Of a stretch of DNA of 43,412 nt, positions 1 to 7,792 are shown piece after piece; position 1 is the first letter of the stretch, and each line of letters begins with the position of its first letter. The notes beneath the pieces were generated by a model. That model was not told the DNA's origin, made no database searches, and saw only the letters and a program-made list of their open reading frames with translations. A program made the position numbers and the translations under genes. The stretch is from contig JARRNJ010000010.1 of the NCBI GenBank assembly GCA_037385045.1, forward strand, positions 1-43,412, read 5' to 3'. The DNA is from JARRNJ01 sp037385045 (GTDB lineage Bacteria > Pseudomonadota > Gammaproteobacteria > JASBUN01).

Positions 1-43
1 GTTCCAGCTGATTGATGAAGTCGCGCAGGTCGCGGTAGTTCAT
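1..43 (-). CDS. ubiD: UbiD-family decarboxylase, N-terminal fragment (runs off the left edge)
   Basis: Only 14 codons are inside the window, reading MNYRDLRDFINQLE. This matches the start of UbiD 4-hydroxy-3-polyprenylbenzoate decarboxylases, where a Y-x-D-L-R-D-F-x-x-x-L-E pattern opens the protein. UbiD acts in ubiquinone synthesis with a prenylated flavin cofactor made by UbiX. The ATG (complement of 41-43) is preceded by a GGGAG ribosome binding site and a TATAAT box about 27 bases upstream, which supports the start. The assignment rests on a very short stretch. Another protein with a similar first helix cannot be excluded. Confidence 0.65.
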   Translation of the reverse strand, partial: MNYRDLRDFINQLE

Positions 44-51
44 GGCGGGCT

Positions 52-67
52 CCCGAGAAATCTCGGG
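52..67 (-). promoter_or_regulatory. Inverted repeat over the ubiD-like Shine-Dalgarno
   Basis: CCCGAGA and TCTCGGG form a perfect 7-bp inverted repeat with a 2-base loop. On the minus strand the second arm contains part of the GGGAG ribosome binding site, and the repeat starts close to the predicted transcription start. It could be an operator or an RNA hairpin that limits translation. A function is inferred only from its position. Confidence 0.4.
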
Positions 68-69
68 GC

Positions 70-98
70 ATTATACGGGACATCACCGAGAGCGGCAC
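70..98 (-). promoter_or_regulatory. Putative sigma70 promoter of the ubiD-like gene
   Basis: On the minus strand a perfect TATAAT (complement of 70-75) lies just upstream of the ubiD-like start. A 17-bp spacer leads to GTGCCG (complement of 93-98), which is a poor -35. Transcription would begin near position 63, giving a leader of about 20 bases. Confidence 0.5.
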
Positions 99-443
99 GA
101 GGACGGCCGGCAGGAACGGCTTTCTGTTCTCAGCCTTGGCGCAATGCCGCTGCCGCCGCGTGCATTACCGTGGCATGGGCGACCGCACCGGGCTATTGCG
201 GATACAACGACCCGGACAAAGATGAACCCTGCCGAACGCAAATCTCGATTTCACCGGTTCCTGCAACGACCTCGCGTATCGGCCCCCTTGGTCCATGGCT
301 GCGGGCGCGACGGCGGCCACTCGGGCGTGTCGTCCACCCACGTGACAATGAACGGACCGCGCAAGTTCGAGTCTCGCCGCGGATGAATATTTCCCGACAT
401 ACACGGCCGGGCAGAGGACGGAAACACAAAGCCATTCACTGTT
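99..443. other. Intergenic region between the ubiD-like gene and the pel promoter
   Basis: About 345 bases separate the two divergent transcription units. Open frames here are short, overlap on both strands and resemble nothing I know. I see no RNA gene, no clear operator and no repeat. Binding sites for a pel regulator such as a FleQ-like protein could lie here, but I could not identify one. Confidence 0.4.
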
Positions 444-470
444 TTGCAACATTCCGTAGGATGCTATTAT
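444..470 (+). promoter_or_regulatory. Putative promoter of the pel operon
   Basis: TTGCAA (444-449) is followed after 15 bases by TATTAT (465-470), which carries an extended -10 TG at 462-463. The spacer is shorter than ideal, but the extended -10 can compensate. The stretch is AT-rich in a GC-rich setting. It would give a pelA leader of about 140 bases. Confidence 0.4.
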
Positions 471-540
471 GCACCTTGCTGGCGTAATGCCGTGCCCTCA
501 TTGAAGCGGGTTCGTGGGTCTTTGCGTGGCCCGTTGATGA

Positions 541-573
541 GTGTTGTCGACGGCGTTGCGCCGTGGACAACAC
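541..573 (+). promoter_or_regulatory. Strong hairpin in the pelA 5' leader
   Basis: The arms at 541-555 and 559-573 pair at 14 of 15 positions, with one G-G mismatch (549/565) and a TTG loop. It lies between the putative promoter and the favoured pelA start at 618. No T-run follows, so it is not a simple intrinsic terminator. It could be an RNA control element, a processing site, or a DNA operator. If translation began at the alternative ATG at 537, the hairpin would be inside the coding region. Confidence 0.55.
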
Positions 574-617
574 GACGGGGTGCACGGACCGTCAAGGGCC
601 AAAGAACCAGCTTCAGC

Positions 618-3551
618 ATGCCTTCAAGACGATTGACGGGACGAGTCGCCGCCGCAGTATCCGGCGTTTGCGTCCACTGTGACCGGCTTGTCGGTATCTG
701 CTTGGCGATGCTCGCGGTCTCCTTGCTGGTGGTGATGCCCGCCGCCCGTGCGCAGGCGCAGCCCTCGGTAGCGTTCTTCTATGGCGAGCATCCGCCGCTC
801 GACGTGCTGCGGGGTTTCGACTGGGTGATCGTCCAGCCCAATGCACTGAAACGGCCGGAAACCCTGGCCGGGCCCCACAACACCGTTTTCGCCTATGTAT
901 CGCTCGGCGAAGTGGCAAAAAACACTGTGGCCGCGCGGACCATGCCGGCGCAATGCCGCCTGGCCGAAAACGGCGCCTGGAACAGTTGGGTCGTAGATCA
1001 GAGCAAGCCTGCCTGCCGCTCGTTTTACGTCGATCATGTATTCAAGCCGTTGCGTGCGCACGGCTACCGGAATTTCTTCTTCGATACGCTCGACAGCTAC
1101 CGTCTTGCGCGGCAGACGCCCGCCCAACGCGAAGCCTACCGCAAGGGACTGATCGCCCTGATCGGCGCCGTACATGAGCGCGACCCCGGCGCACGTTTCA
1201 TCCTCAACCGCGGCTTCGAGCTGCTCAACGCGCTCAAGGGCCAAGGCGTGATCGGGGTGGCTGCCGAGTCGCTGTACCGCGGCTGGGATCAACGGGCGCG
1301 GCAATACGTCGCCGTCGGGCACGGCCATAGCCAGGAGCTGCTCAAACAGCTCGATCGCGTGCGCAAGCTGGGGCTGACGGCCATTGCCATCGACTACCTG
1401 CCGCCCGCCGAGCGCGCCCGGGCCCAGCGCCTGGCCCGACGCATCGAAAGCCACGGCATCGTGCCCTATGTAAGCAATGCGGCGCTCGATATCGTTGGTG
1501 TGAGCACCATCACTCCGCTCCCGCGCCGGGTGCTGATGCTCTACGACGGCACCGACGACACCATGAACAACAATCTCAACTGGTACGCGGCCATGCCGCT
1601 CAACCACCTGGGATATGCCACGCGCGCAATCGACGTCAGCCGAAGCGCCCTGCCCAAGGGTCCGCTCACCGGGCAGGTCGCCGGTATCGTCACCTGGTTC
1701 GGTTCCGATCACTTCCCCGGTTCGACGGAAACCTGGCATTGGTTGCGGGCGCAGATGAAGGCCGGCGTGCCGGTGGCCATCCTGGGCGACTTCGGCATGC
1801 CTGTCACCACGGCCGGCCTCGCGCCACTTGGGCTGCGTCTGGGCGGGCAACCTCCGGCAGGCCTGCACACCGCCCGCACCGAGCATATCGACCGCGACTA
1901 TTTCGGCTTTGAGAGTCCGGTGCTGCCGAGCGCGCCCAATTTCAGCCCGATCCGGCTCGCGCAGCGGGGTTCGCCCCTGCTCACCGTCGAAGTCGCGGGC
2001 AGCACCGAAACCGCGGCGGCCATCACCCCGTGGGGCGGCTACGCGCTCGCCCCTTATGTGCTGCGCAATCTGCCGCGCGGCGATCTCAAGGCGGGGGAAA
2101 TGCAAGCCGCCTGGATTCTCGATCCGTTCCGCTTCTTTCGCGCCGCACTGCGCCTGCCCGAGTCCCCGGTCTACGACTACACCACCGCCAGCGGCCGCCG
2201 GCTGCTGTTCGCTATCATCGACGGCGATGGCTTCGCCTCCGGCTCCTGGATCGGCGCCTTCCGCGACCAGCCTGCCGCCAAGGTGATCCTCGAGCGGGTG
2301 CTCAAGCGCTTCCATCTGCCGGTCACCGCCTCGGTGATCGCCTCCGAATTCGCCGACCACGGCCTGTATCCGCCCGCGGAAGTCGCCCAGCTGCGGCCCA
2401 TTGCCCGCACTATCTTCCGGCTGCCTTGGGTCGAGATCGGCACCCATACCTATTCGCATCCTTTCGACTGGCGGGCGCTGGAGCGCGACCCCGGACTGTC
2501 GGCGGGGCTGCATATCAAAGAAGGGAAGGGCACGCCCGGCGCCTACGTGACCGGCAACAGTCCCACGCTCAAATACGGCTACAATCTGCCCGTGCCGGGA
2601 TACCGCTTCAGTCCCGAGATGGAGGTCACCGGCTCGGCTGGGATCATCAACCGCCTGCTCGCCCCGCCCGGCAAGCGGGTCCGTCTGATCCAGTGGTCGG
2701 GCGATACCGACCCCGACGCGGCGGTGCTGGCCATCGCCTATCGTGGTGGATTGCAGAACATCAACGGCAACAACAGCACTATCACACAGGCACGTCCATC
2801 GCTGACCAACGTCGTACCCCTGGGCGTGTGGAAGGGGCCGTATTTCCAGGTCTACTCGCCCGTGGCCAATGAGGACGAATACACTCACGGCTGGCAGCCG
2901 CCCTACTGTGGTTACGCCAGGGCCATCCAGACGATGGAAATGACCAATCGGCCGCGCCGGCTGGTGGCGATGGAGATTTACTACCACTTCTACGCCGGGA
3001 CACGGCCCTGCGCCCTGAAGAATCTCCTGCAGGTCTACCGGTGGGCGGAAACGCAACCGGCCACACCCGTGTTCGCCTCCACCTACAGCCGCATCGCGGT
3101 GGCGTTCCAATCCGCCGGGCTGGCGCGCGCCGGCGACGGTTTTCTCGCCCGCGGTTACGGCGCGGACCAGCAACTGCGCATTCCCGCCGCGTTGGGCTAT
3201 CCCGACCTCGCACGTTCGCGCAATGTCGCCGGCTATGTCGATTTCGACGGACAGCGCTACATCCACCTCGGTCCGGGCGGGGAGGCGCAACTGCATCTGC
3301 AAGCCGCGCCGCCACGCCAACCCTATCTGAAAAGCGCCAATGGCCTGATTGTCGCCCTCGAACGCGAACCCGGCGCACTCACCCTGCGCCTGCTCGCGCG
3401 CGTGCCTTTGGACGTCACACTCGGCAACGCGGCGCACTGCCGCGTTCGCGTCAACGGACGGATCCGCCATGGCCAGACGGCTGCCGTCGGCGATTTGCGT
3501 CTTCAGCTCAAGGACCGGCAGGCGCGGATCCACATTGGCTGTCCAGCCTGA
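618..3551 (+). CDS. pelA: PelA: Pel polysaccharide glycoside hydrolase / deacetylase
   Basis: Periplasmic bifunctional enzyme that trims and deacetylates Pel, a partly deacetylated GalNAc-rich polymer. The 977-residue product has a signal peptide (hydrophobic core near residues 25-43, ending ARAQA). A GH166-type hydrolase domain follows (about 50-300), with the motif AAESLYRGW placing Glu217 where P. aeruginosa PelA has its catalytic Glu218. A central reductase-like domain comes next. The carbohydrate-esterase domain has IDGDGF (Asp535, Asp537) and HTYSH (His610, His614), matching the catalytic and metal-binding set of PelA. The C-terminal part looks beta-rich. The frame is open further upstream (ATG at 537), but 618 gives the best signal peptide; no start has a good ribosome binding site. 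It is the first gene of the pel operon, 3 bases from the next. Confidence 0.93.
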   Translation: MPSRRLTGRVAAAVSGVCVHCDRLVGICLAMLAVSLLVVMPAARAQAQPSVAFFYGEHPPLDVLRGFDWVIVQPNALKRPETLAGPHNTVFAYVSLGEVAKNTVAARTMPAQCRLAENGAWNSWVVDQSKPACRSFYVDHVFKPLRAHGYRNFFFDTLDSYRLARQTPAQREAYRKGLIALIGAVHERDPGARFILNRGFELLNALKGQGVIGVAAESLYRGWDQRARQYVAVGHGHSQELLKQLDRVRKLGLTAIAIDYLPPAERARAQRLARRIESHGIVPYVSNAALDIVGVSTITPLPRRVLMLYDGTDDTMNNNLNWYAAMPLNHLGYATRAIDVSRSALPKGPLTGQVAGIVTWFGSDHFPGSTETWHWLRAQMKAGVPVAILGDFGMPVTTAGLAPLGLRLGGQPPAGLHTARTEHIDRDYFGFESPVLPSAPNFSPIRLAQRGSPLLTVEVAGSTETAAAITPWGGYALAPYVLRNLPRGDLKAGEMQAAWILDPFRFFRAALRLPESPVYDYTTASGRRLLFAIIDGDGFASGSWIGAFRDQPAAKVILERVLKRFHLPVTASVIASEFADHGLYPPAEVAQLRPIARTIFRLPWVEIGTHTYSHPFDWRALERDPGLSAGLHIKEGKGTPGAYVTGNSPTLKYGYNLPVPGYRFSPEMEVTGSAGIINRLLAPPGKRVRLIQWSGDTDPDAAVLAIAYRGGLQNINGNNSTITQARPSLTNVVPLGVWKGPYFQVYSPVANEDEYTHGWQPPYCGYARAIQTMEMTNRPRRLVAMEIYYHFYAGTRPCALKNLLQVYRWAETQPATPVFASTYSRIAVAFQSAGLARAGDGFLARGYGADQQLRIPAALGYPDLARSRNVAGYVDFDGQRYIHLGPGGEAQLHLQAAPPRQPYLKSANGLIVALEREPGALTLRLLARVPLDVTLGNAAHCRVRVNGRIRHGQTAAVGDLRLQLKDRQARIHIGCPA

Positions 3552-3554
3552 CCG

Positions 3555-4376
3555 ATGTCATGGACCACGACTCCAGGCCCGGCAGACCGCGAACCTCAGA
3601 ACGCGCTTGTGGCCGAACGGCGCACGCATACCCGGGCGCAGCCGACGCGGGAGCATTTTGCGCCCGTCTGGCTGCTGGCCAGCTTGATTCTCGCCACCGT
3701 CGCGGCGCTGGCGTTTCTTTATCCCAAGGCCTACATCGAAACCAGCCTGCGCCGCCAACCCCGGGCGAACGCCGCGACGCTGGCCTATCTGCGGCTCATG
3801 GTCATGGCGCGGCCCGATGCCGCCCACGCCCGTATCCTGCTGGCGCGGCAGGCCCTGAGCGCCGGCGACGTCTCGCTGTCGCGCTATGCCCTCCGGCCCT
3901 GGCTGGATCAGGGCTTTCCGGCGCTGGCGCCGGACATCGCCGCGCTGCGCCTGCGCCTGTTGCGCTCGCAACTCGACGCTGCCCGATCCGGTTCGGCGCC
4001 CCGCGCCGAACTGACCGAAGCCTACGCCCATGCCCTGCTGAGCCTCGCGCCGCGCATGGAACTGTCCGAGCTGCTGCGGGAAACCCGCTTCGTCGCCGCG
4101 CTCGGGCAGTACCGAACCGCCGCCCACCTCTACCGCCACGCGATCGCACGCGCGAAAGACGCCGCGCTGCGTCGTCAGGCTTTTCACGCCGGCGTCGATG
4201 CCTTGCTCGCGTCGGGCCATCCGGCCTCCGCCCTTGCTTTCGCCCAGGCCGAATTGGCTTCGGTGCCGCATTCAGCCGCGCTTTGGCGCCAGATGACACG
4301 GCTCGCATTGATGGCGAACCAGCCACGGCTGGCGGCTGCCTACGCCCGCCGTCTGCTCGGCATGCAGTCGCCATGA
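3555..4376 (+). CDS. pelB: PelB N-terminal part: inner-membrane anchored TPR protein
   Basis: A 273-residue protein with a basic cytoplasmic N-terminus of about 35 residues, one transmembrane segment (about 36-56, PVWLLASLILATVAALAFLY) and helical, alanine-rich repeats of TPR type. This is the layout of the first quarter of P. aeruginosa PelB, a single protein of about 1190 residues that anchors in the inner membrane, crosses the periplasm as TPRs and ends in an outer-membrane barrel. Here the frame stops at 4376 and the rest continues in a separate gene that overlaps it by 4 bases (ATGA). The two products together total 1222 residues, close to one full PelB. I see this as natural gene fission, not a frameshift, because the second gene begins with its own signal peptide. 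Confidence 0.8.
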   Translation: MSWTTTPGPADREPQNALVAERRTHTRAQPTREHFAPVWLLASLILATVAALAFLYPKAYIETSLRRQPRANAATLAYLRLMVMARPDAAHARILLARQALSAGDVSLSRYALRPWLDQGFPALAPDIAALRLRLLRSQLDAARSGSAPRAELTEAYAHALLSLAPRMELSELLRETRFVAALGQYRTAAHLYRHAIARAKDAALRRQAFHAGVDALLASGHPASALAFAQAELASVPHSAALWRQMTRLALMANQPRLAAAYARRLLGMQSP

Positions 4377-7222
4377 CAGCGTCATGCTCCGAACCCCGCT
4401 GGCACATCCATCTTTGCGCCGCCCTGGCAAGCCTGGCGCTCGGCGGCATGCCATGCTTGGCGGCGGCCGCCTCCGTGCCCGCGGCGCCTGATCGCCCCTA
4501 TCAAGCGCAAGATTGGGATCTCGCCTGGCGGGCGTTCGTCGACGCCGGCGCGGTCGACGACGCTTACGCGCTGGCAAAAAGTGCGGTCAAAGCCCGGCCG
4601 GGCTCGCGCCGCTGGCTCGTGCGCCTGGCCCAGTCGGCCCGCTGGAGCGGCCATCCCCGGGTCGCGCTCACGGCGCTCAGCCGCCTCGCCCTGGATCTGC
4701 ACCAGACGCGCTACCTGCAGCCCGCCCTCGACCTGGCTACGGGCCTGGGGGAGAATGCCCGCACTGTGGCCCTCCTGCGCGAGCTCATCCGCCTGGGCCG
4801 CGCCACGCCCGCACAACAGCGCATGCTGACCGGCCTGTATCTCGACATCGGCGACCCGCAGCAGGCGATCCGGGAGCTGCAGCGCGAGTTCGAGCGCCAT
4901 CCGTCGCCGAAACTGCTGTGGGAACAGGTGGTGATCTACCGTACGCTGGGCGACCCCAAGCACGAACTGGCCACCTTGCAGCGCTACCGCAAACGCTTCG
5001 GTCCGGGCCCGAAGGTTATGCTGGCCATTGCCACCCAACACTACGTCCAGGGCCGGCTGCAGCAGGCGCTGGACGCCCTGCTTGCCGCCGAATCCCGGGC
5101 GCGCCCATCCGACACCGAGTACTGGAAGACGTTGAGCGGACTCGCCTGGCCACTCGGGCGCTACCGGCTCGCCGCCCGCGCCGCGCGGGTGCTGGTCGAC
5201 ACGGGCAAGGCCGATGCGGCCACCTACCAGCGGTTGGTGTACGTGGAGCAGTACCGCCACCCCAAACGGGCCTTCGCGGTCGCCGAACAGGGCTGGAAGC
5301 GCACGCACGAGCCCGCTCTGTTCCTGGCCATGCTCAGCATCGCCTCCTCGCTGCGGCCCGCCACGCCCTGGCTGGCCCGCGCCTACGCCCAGCTCGACGA
5401 CGGACACGCAGCGGCATTCGCCGACAATCCCGCATACTGGACCAGCCTGGCCGCGCTGCGGGCCGGCCAGGGGCGCAACGGTGAAGCCCGGGCCGCCTAC
5501 CGCCATGCCCTGCGCCTGAGTCCGGGCGACGATGGCCTGCTCGCCGGCTATCTGTGGCTGCTGGTCGACACGGGCGACCTCACACCGCTTGCGCCAGAGG
5601 TCTACCGGCTGGACCGCCGCGCCCGGCAGGCCCCCGAACTTTGGGCGCCGCTTGCCGCCGTCTATGCCGCGCTGGACCAGCCTCAGCGCGCGCTGCCGTG
5701 GCTGCAGAGGCAGTGGCCCGGCCGCCGGGGTGACCCGCTCTGGCTCCTGGTCTACGCCGACACGCTGGAGCAGGCTGACCACCCGCACGCCGCGTGGCGG
5801 GTGCGGCGGCGGGCCTATGATCTCCTGGCGCACCGCGCCGCGCAGCCGGCGGACCCCAGGCAGGTCGACCGGCGCCTGCGCGCCCTGGCGCGGCTTGCCA
5901 CGTCGCTCGCCCCCGGGGATCCCGCCCGCCGCGCCATCGAAGGGTTGGCGCGGCGGCCACGGTCGCAGGAGGCACGGGTTACGGTGCTGGCCTGGATGCA
6001 GGACGAAGGGGCCTACCCGCTGGCCCGCTGGTGGCGGCTGCGCGCCTTTTTGCGCCGCCCGCCGCCGGCCTGGGCGCAGTTGGCGCGGGCCCTGGCTGAG
6101 AACGACGGCCCGGCAATCGCCCGCCTGCTCGAACGCCGGCGCGGCCATTTGCCGCGCCGCGACCGGGTGAACGCAGCCACCACCCTGGGATGGGATTCGT
6201 TGGGGCTCAGCCTCGCCTACCGTGGGCTCCAGGGCGAGCCGGACGACGCGCGCCTGCAGGACCAGTTCAACGGCCTGGCCCTGCCTCGCGCCGACACCCT
6301 CGGTGCGGCGGCCGCGGCCACCCGGACCAGCGGTCTGCTCGCCGAGGGAGTGACCCTGCGGGCCGGCCGTTGGCTGTCGCCGCGAAACCGGCTCGATGCA
6401 CGGCTCGACGTCGTCCACCAGCGCAGCGTCGACTCCGCGCAACTCGGTACCCCGCCGTCCCTGAGGCGCTCGCTGCTGTTGGCCTGGCGCCACGTGATCG
6501 GCCCCGACCGCCTCACCGTCGACCTCGGCGCCGGCCGCAGCCTGGCGTCGTGGACGCGCGCCGGCATCGCTTGGCACAGGCGCTGGACCAGCCGGCTCGA
6601 GACCACCGTCGGCGCCACCGCCGGCGCCCGTCCGCGCGATACCGCGGCGCTCGGCGTCGCCGGACTGGAAGACCGCCTCAACGCCGAGGCAGGTGCCCAA
6701 TTGACGCCTCGCACGAATCTGCAGCTGCAGCTCGAAGCGGGACGGCTGCGGGCACAGGGCGGCGGCAAGCTGGGCGCGGTGCAGCGCTTTTCGTTTGCCG
6801 CCGACCATCGGCTGTGGCTGTCACCGCCTGACCTCACGCTGCACGCATCCCTGAGCGGCGCCCACTACAACCGCGCCGCCCGGCTGCCGGACCGGCTGGC
6901 GTCCCTGGTGCCGGCGGGCCAGACGCCGGCGGTGGATTTCTTCGTTCCCGCCAGCTTCGTGCAAGCCTGCGGCGGTGGCCATTTCAACCTGCAGTACGAA
7001 ACAACCTACACGGCGCGGCTGCGCCCCTACGCCGGCGTGGATCTATGTGCCAACAGCGTCAGCGGCCAGGGCTACGATCTGACCGCCGGCATCGCCATGC
7101 CCGTTTTGGGCCCGGATCACCTGTCATTGAGCCTGAATCTTCAGAGCAATCTCGGTACGCGAAGCGGGCGTACGACCGCCGTGATGCTGCGCTATCGCCA
7201 TTACTTCACTCCAACGCAATGA
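4373..7222 (+). CDS. pelB: PelB C-terminal part: periplasmic TPR plus outer-membrane beta-barrel
   Basis: A 949-residue protein starting at the ATG that overlaps the stop of the preceding gene. The first 36 residues look like a cleavable signal peptide (hydrophobic run LCAALASLALGGM, then CLAAAASVPA). Residues about 40-600 are TPR-like helical repeats. From about 640 the sequence turns into alternating beta strands rich in Arg, Thr and Leu and ends in RYRHYFTPTQ, typical of a 16-strand porin. In P. aeruginosa the barrel exports Pel, and the TPRs bind PelA and guide the polymer. The open frame extends far upstream through pelA and the first pelB gene without a stop. That extension is an artefact of GC-rich coding, since 4373 gives a signal peptide and a coupled start. 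Confidence 0.85.
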   Translation: MTASCSEPRWHIHLCAALASLALGGMPCLAAAASVPAAPDRPYQAQDWDLAWRAFVDAGAVDDAYALAKSAVKARPGSRRWLVRLAQSARWSGHPRVALTALSRLALDLHQTRYLQPALDLATGLGENARTVALLRELIRLGRATPAQQRMLTGLYLDIGDPQQAIRELQREFERHPSPKLLWEQVVIYRTLGDPKHELATLQRYRKRFGPGPKVMLAIATQHYVQGRLQQALDALLAAESRARPSDTEYWKTLSGLAWPLGRYRLAARAARVLVDTGKADAATYQRLVYVEQYRHPKRAFAVAEQGWKRTHEPALFLAMLSIASSLRPATPWLARAYAQLDDGHAAAFADNPAYWTSLAALRAGQGRNGEARAAYRHALRLSPGDDGLLAGYLWLLVDTGDLTPLAPEVYRLDRRARQAPELWAPLAAVYAALDQPQRALPWLQRQWPGRRGDPLWLLVYADTLEQADHPHAAWRVRRRAYDLLAHRAAQPADPRQVDRRLRALARLATSLAPGDPARRAIEGLARRPRSQEARVTVLAWMQDEGAYPLARWWRLRAFLRRPPPAWAQLARALAENDGPAIARLLERRRGHLPRRDRVNAATTLGWDSLGLSLAYRGLQGEPDDARLQDQFNGLALPRADTLGAAAAATRTSGLLAEGVTLRAGRWLSPRNRLDARLDVVHQRSVDSAQLGTPPSLRRSLLLAWRHVIGPDRLTVDLGAGRSLASWTRAGIAWHRRWTSRLETTVGATAGARPRDTAALGVAGLEDRLNAEAGAQLTPRTNLQLQLEAGRLRAQGGGKLGAVQRFSFAADHRLWLSPPDLTLHASLSGAHYNRAARLPDRLASLVPAGQTPAVDFFVPASFVQACGGGHFNLQYETTYTARLRPYAGVDLCANSVSGQGYDLTAGIAMPVLGPDHLSLSLNLQSNLGTRSGRTTAVMLRYRHYFTPTQ

Positions 7223-7234
7223 ACGAGCCTAGCC

Positions 7235-7774
7235 ATGAAACGCTTATCGAAAACACTGACCTGGACCGTTTTCTTCGTCGCCGCCCTCGGCCTGGCCGGC
7301 TGCGCCACCTCCGAAATCGACACCGCCCCGTCGCCTCATCCGGACCGGCAGGCGGTGTGGAGCGTGCTGCCGCCGGTCAACAACACCTCCACGCCCTACG
7401 CCAGTGGACGCGTCCAGCATCAACTGGCCGCCCTGCTCGGTGCGCGGGGTCTGCCGCACGTACTCCTGGCGCCGCCGCCGGCGAGCAGCGGGCCACTGCC
7501 GATCGACAGCGGTGCCAAGCACCAACAGCAGGCGCTCGATTGGGCTCGCCGCCACCATGCGCGCTACGCGCTGCTGGGCAGCGTCGACGAGTGGCGGTAT
7601 AAGATCGGCCTGGACGGTCAGCCCGCGGTGGGCTTCACTCTGCAGCTCCTCGACCTTCAGTCCGGCAAGGTGGTCTGGAGCGCCGCCGCCTCGGCCAGCG
7701 GCAGGAGCCGCGAGGGGCTGGCGGTACTCTCCGAGCGGCTGCTGGCCCGGCTCGTCAAGCGCCTGCTGCCCTGA
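7235..7774 (+). CDS. pelC: PelC: outer-membrane lipoprotein of the Pel export channel
   Basis: A 179-residue lipoprotein with a hydrophobic signal and the lipobox LAGC (Cys at residue 23). In P. aeruginosa PelC (172 residues) forms a 12-subunit periplasmic ring under the PelB barrel, with an acidic funnel that guides the cationic polymer. The length, lipobox and place directly after pelB fit PelC. The body has the alternating alpha/beta pattern seen in PelC and related lipoproteins (RHHARYALLGSVDEWRYK, then a LQLLDLQSGKVVWSA strand pair). It starts 12 bases after the pelB stop and ends 18 bases before pelD. Confidence 0.9.
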   Translation: MKRLSKTLTWTVFFVAALGLAGCATSEIDTAPSPHPDRQAVWSVLPPVNNTSTPYASGRVQHQLAALLGARGLPHVLLAPPPASSGPLPIDSGAKHQQQALDWARRHHARYALLGSVDEWRYKIGLDGQPAVGFTLQLLDLQSGKVVWSAAASASGRSREGLAVLSERLLARLVKRLLP

Positions 7775-7792
7775 GCGGCGGACGGCACCCGG

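Noticed and set aside
541..573. Reading the pel leader hairpin as an intrinsic terminator or a c-di-GMP riboswitch
   Set aside because: No T-run follows the stem, and I see none of the conserved GEMM riboswitch sequence around it.
624..3533. A 969-codon open frame on the minus strand across pelA
   Set aside because: It mirrors pelA codons in a GC-rich gene; its product has no domain, whereas the plus strand encodes PelA with catalytic motifs.
3041..4372. Upstream extension of the second pelB frame by over 400 codons
   Set aside because: It overlaps pelA and the first pelB gene, is Arg/Pro-rich without structure, and the ATG at 4373 gives a signal peptide and a coupled start.
4382..6808. An 808-codon open frame on the minus strand across pelB
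   Set aside because: Shadow of the TPR and barrel coding sequence; Gly/Arg/Gln-rich with no recognisable domain.
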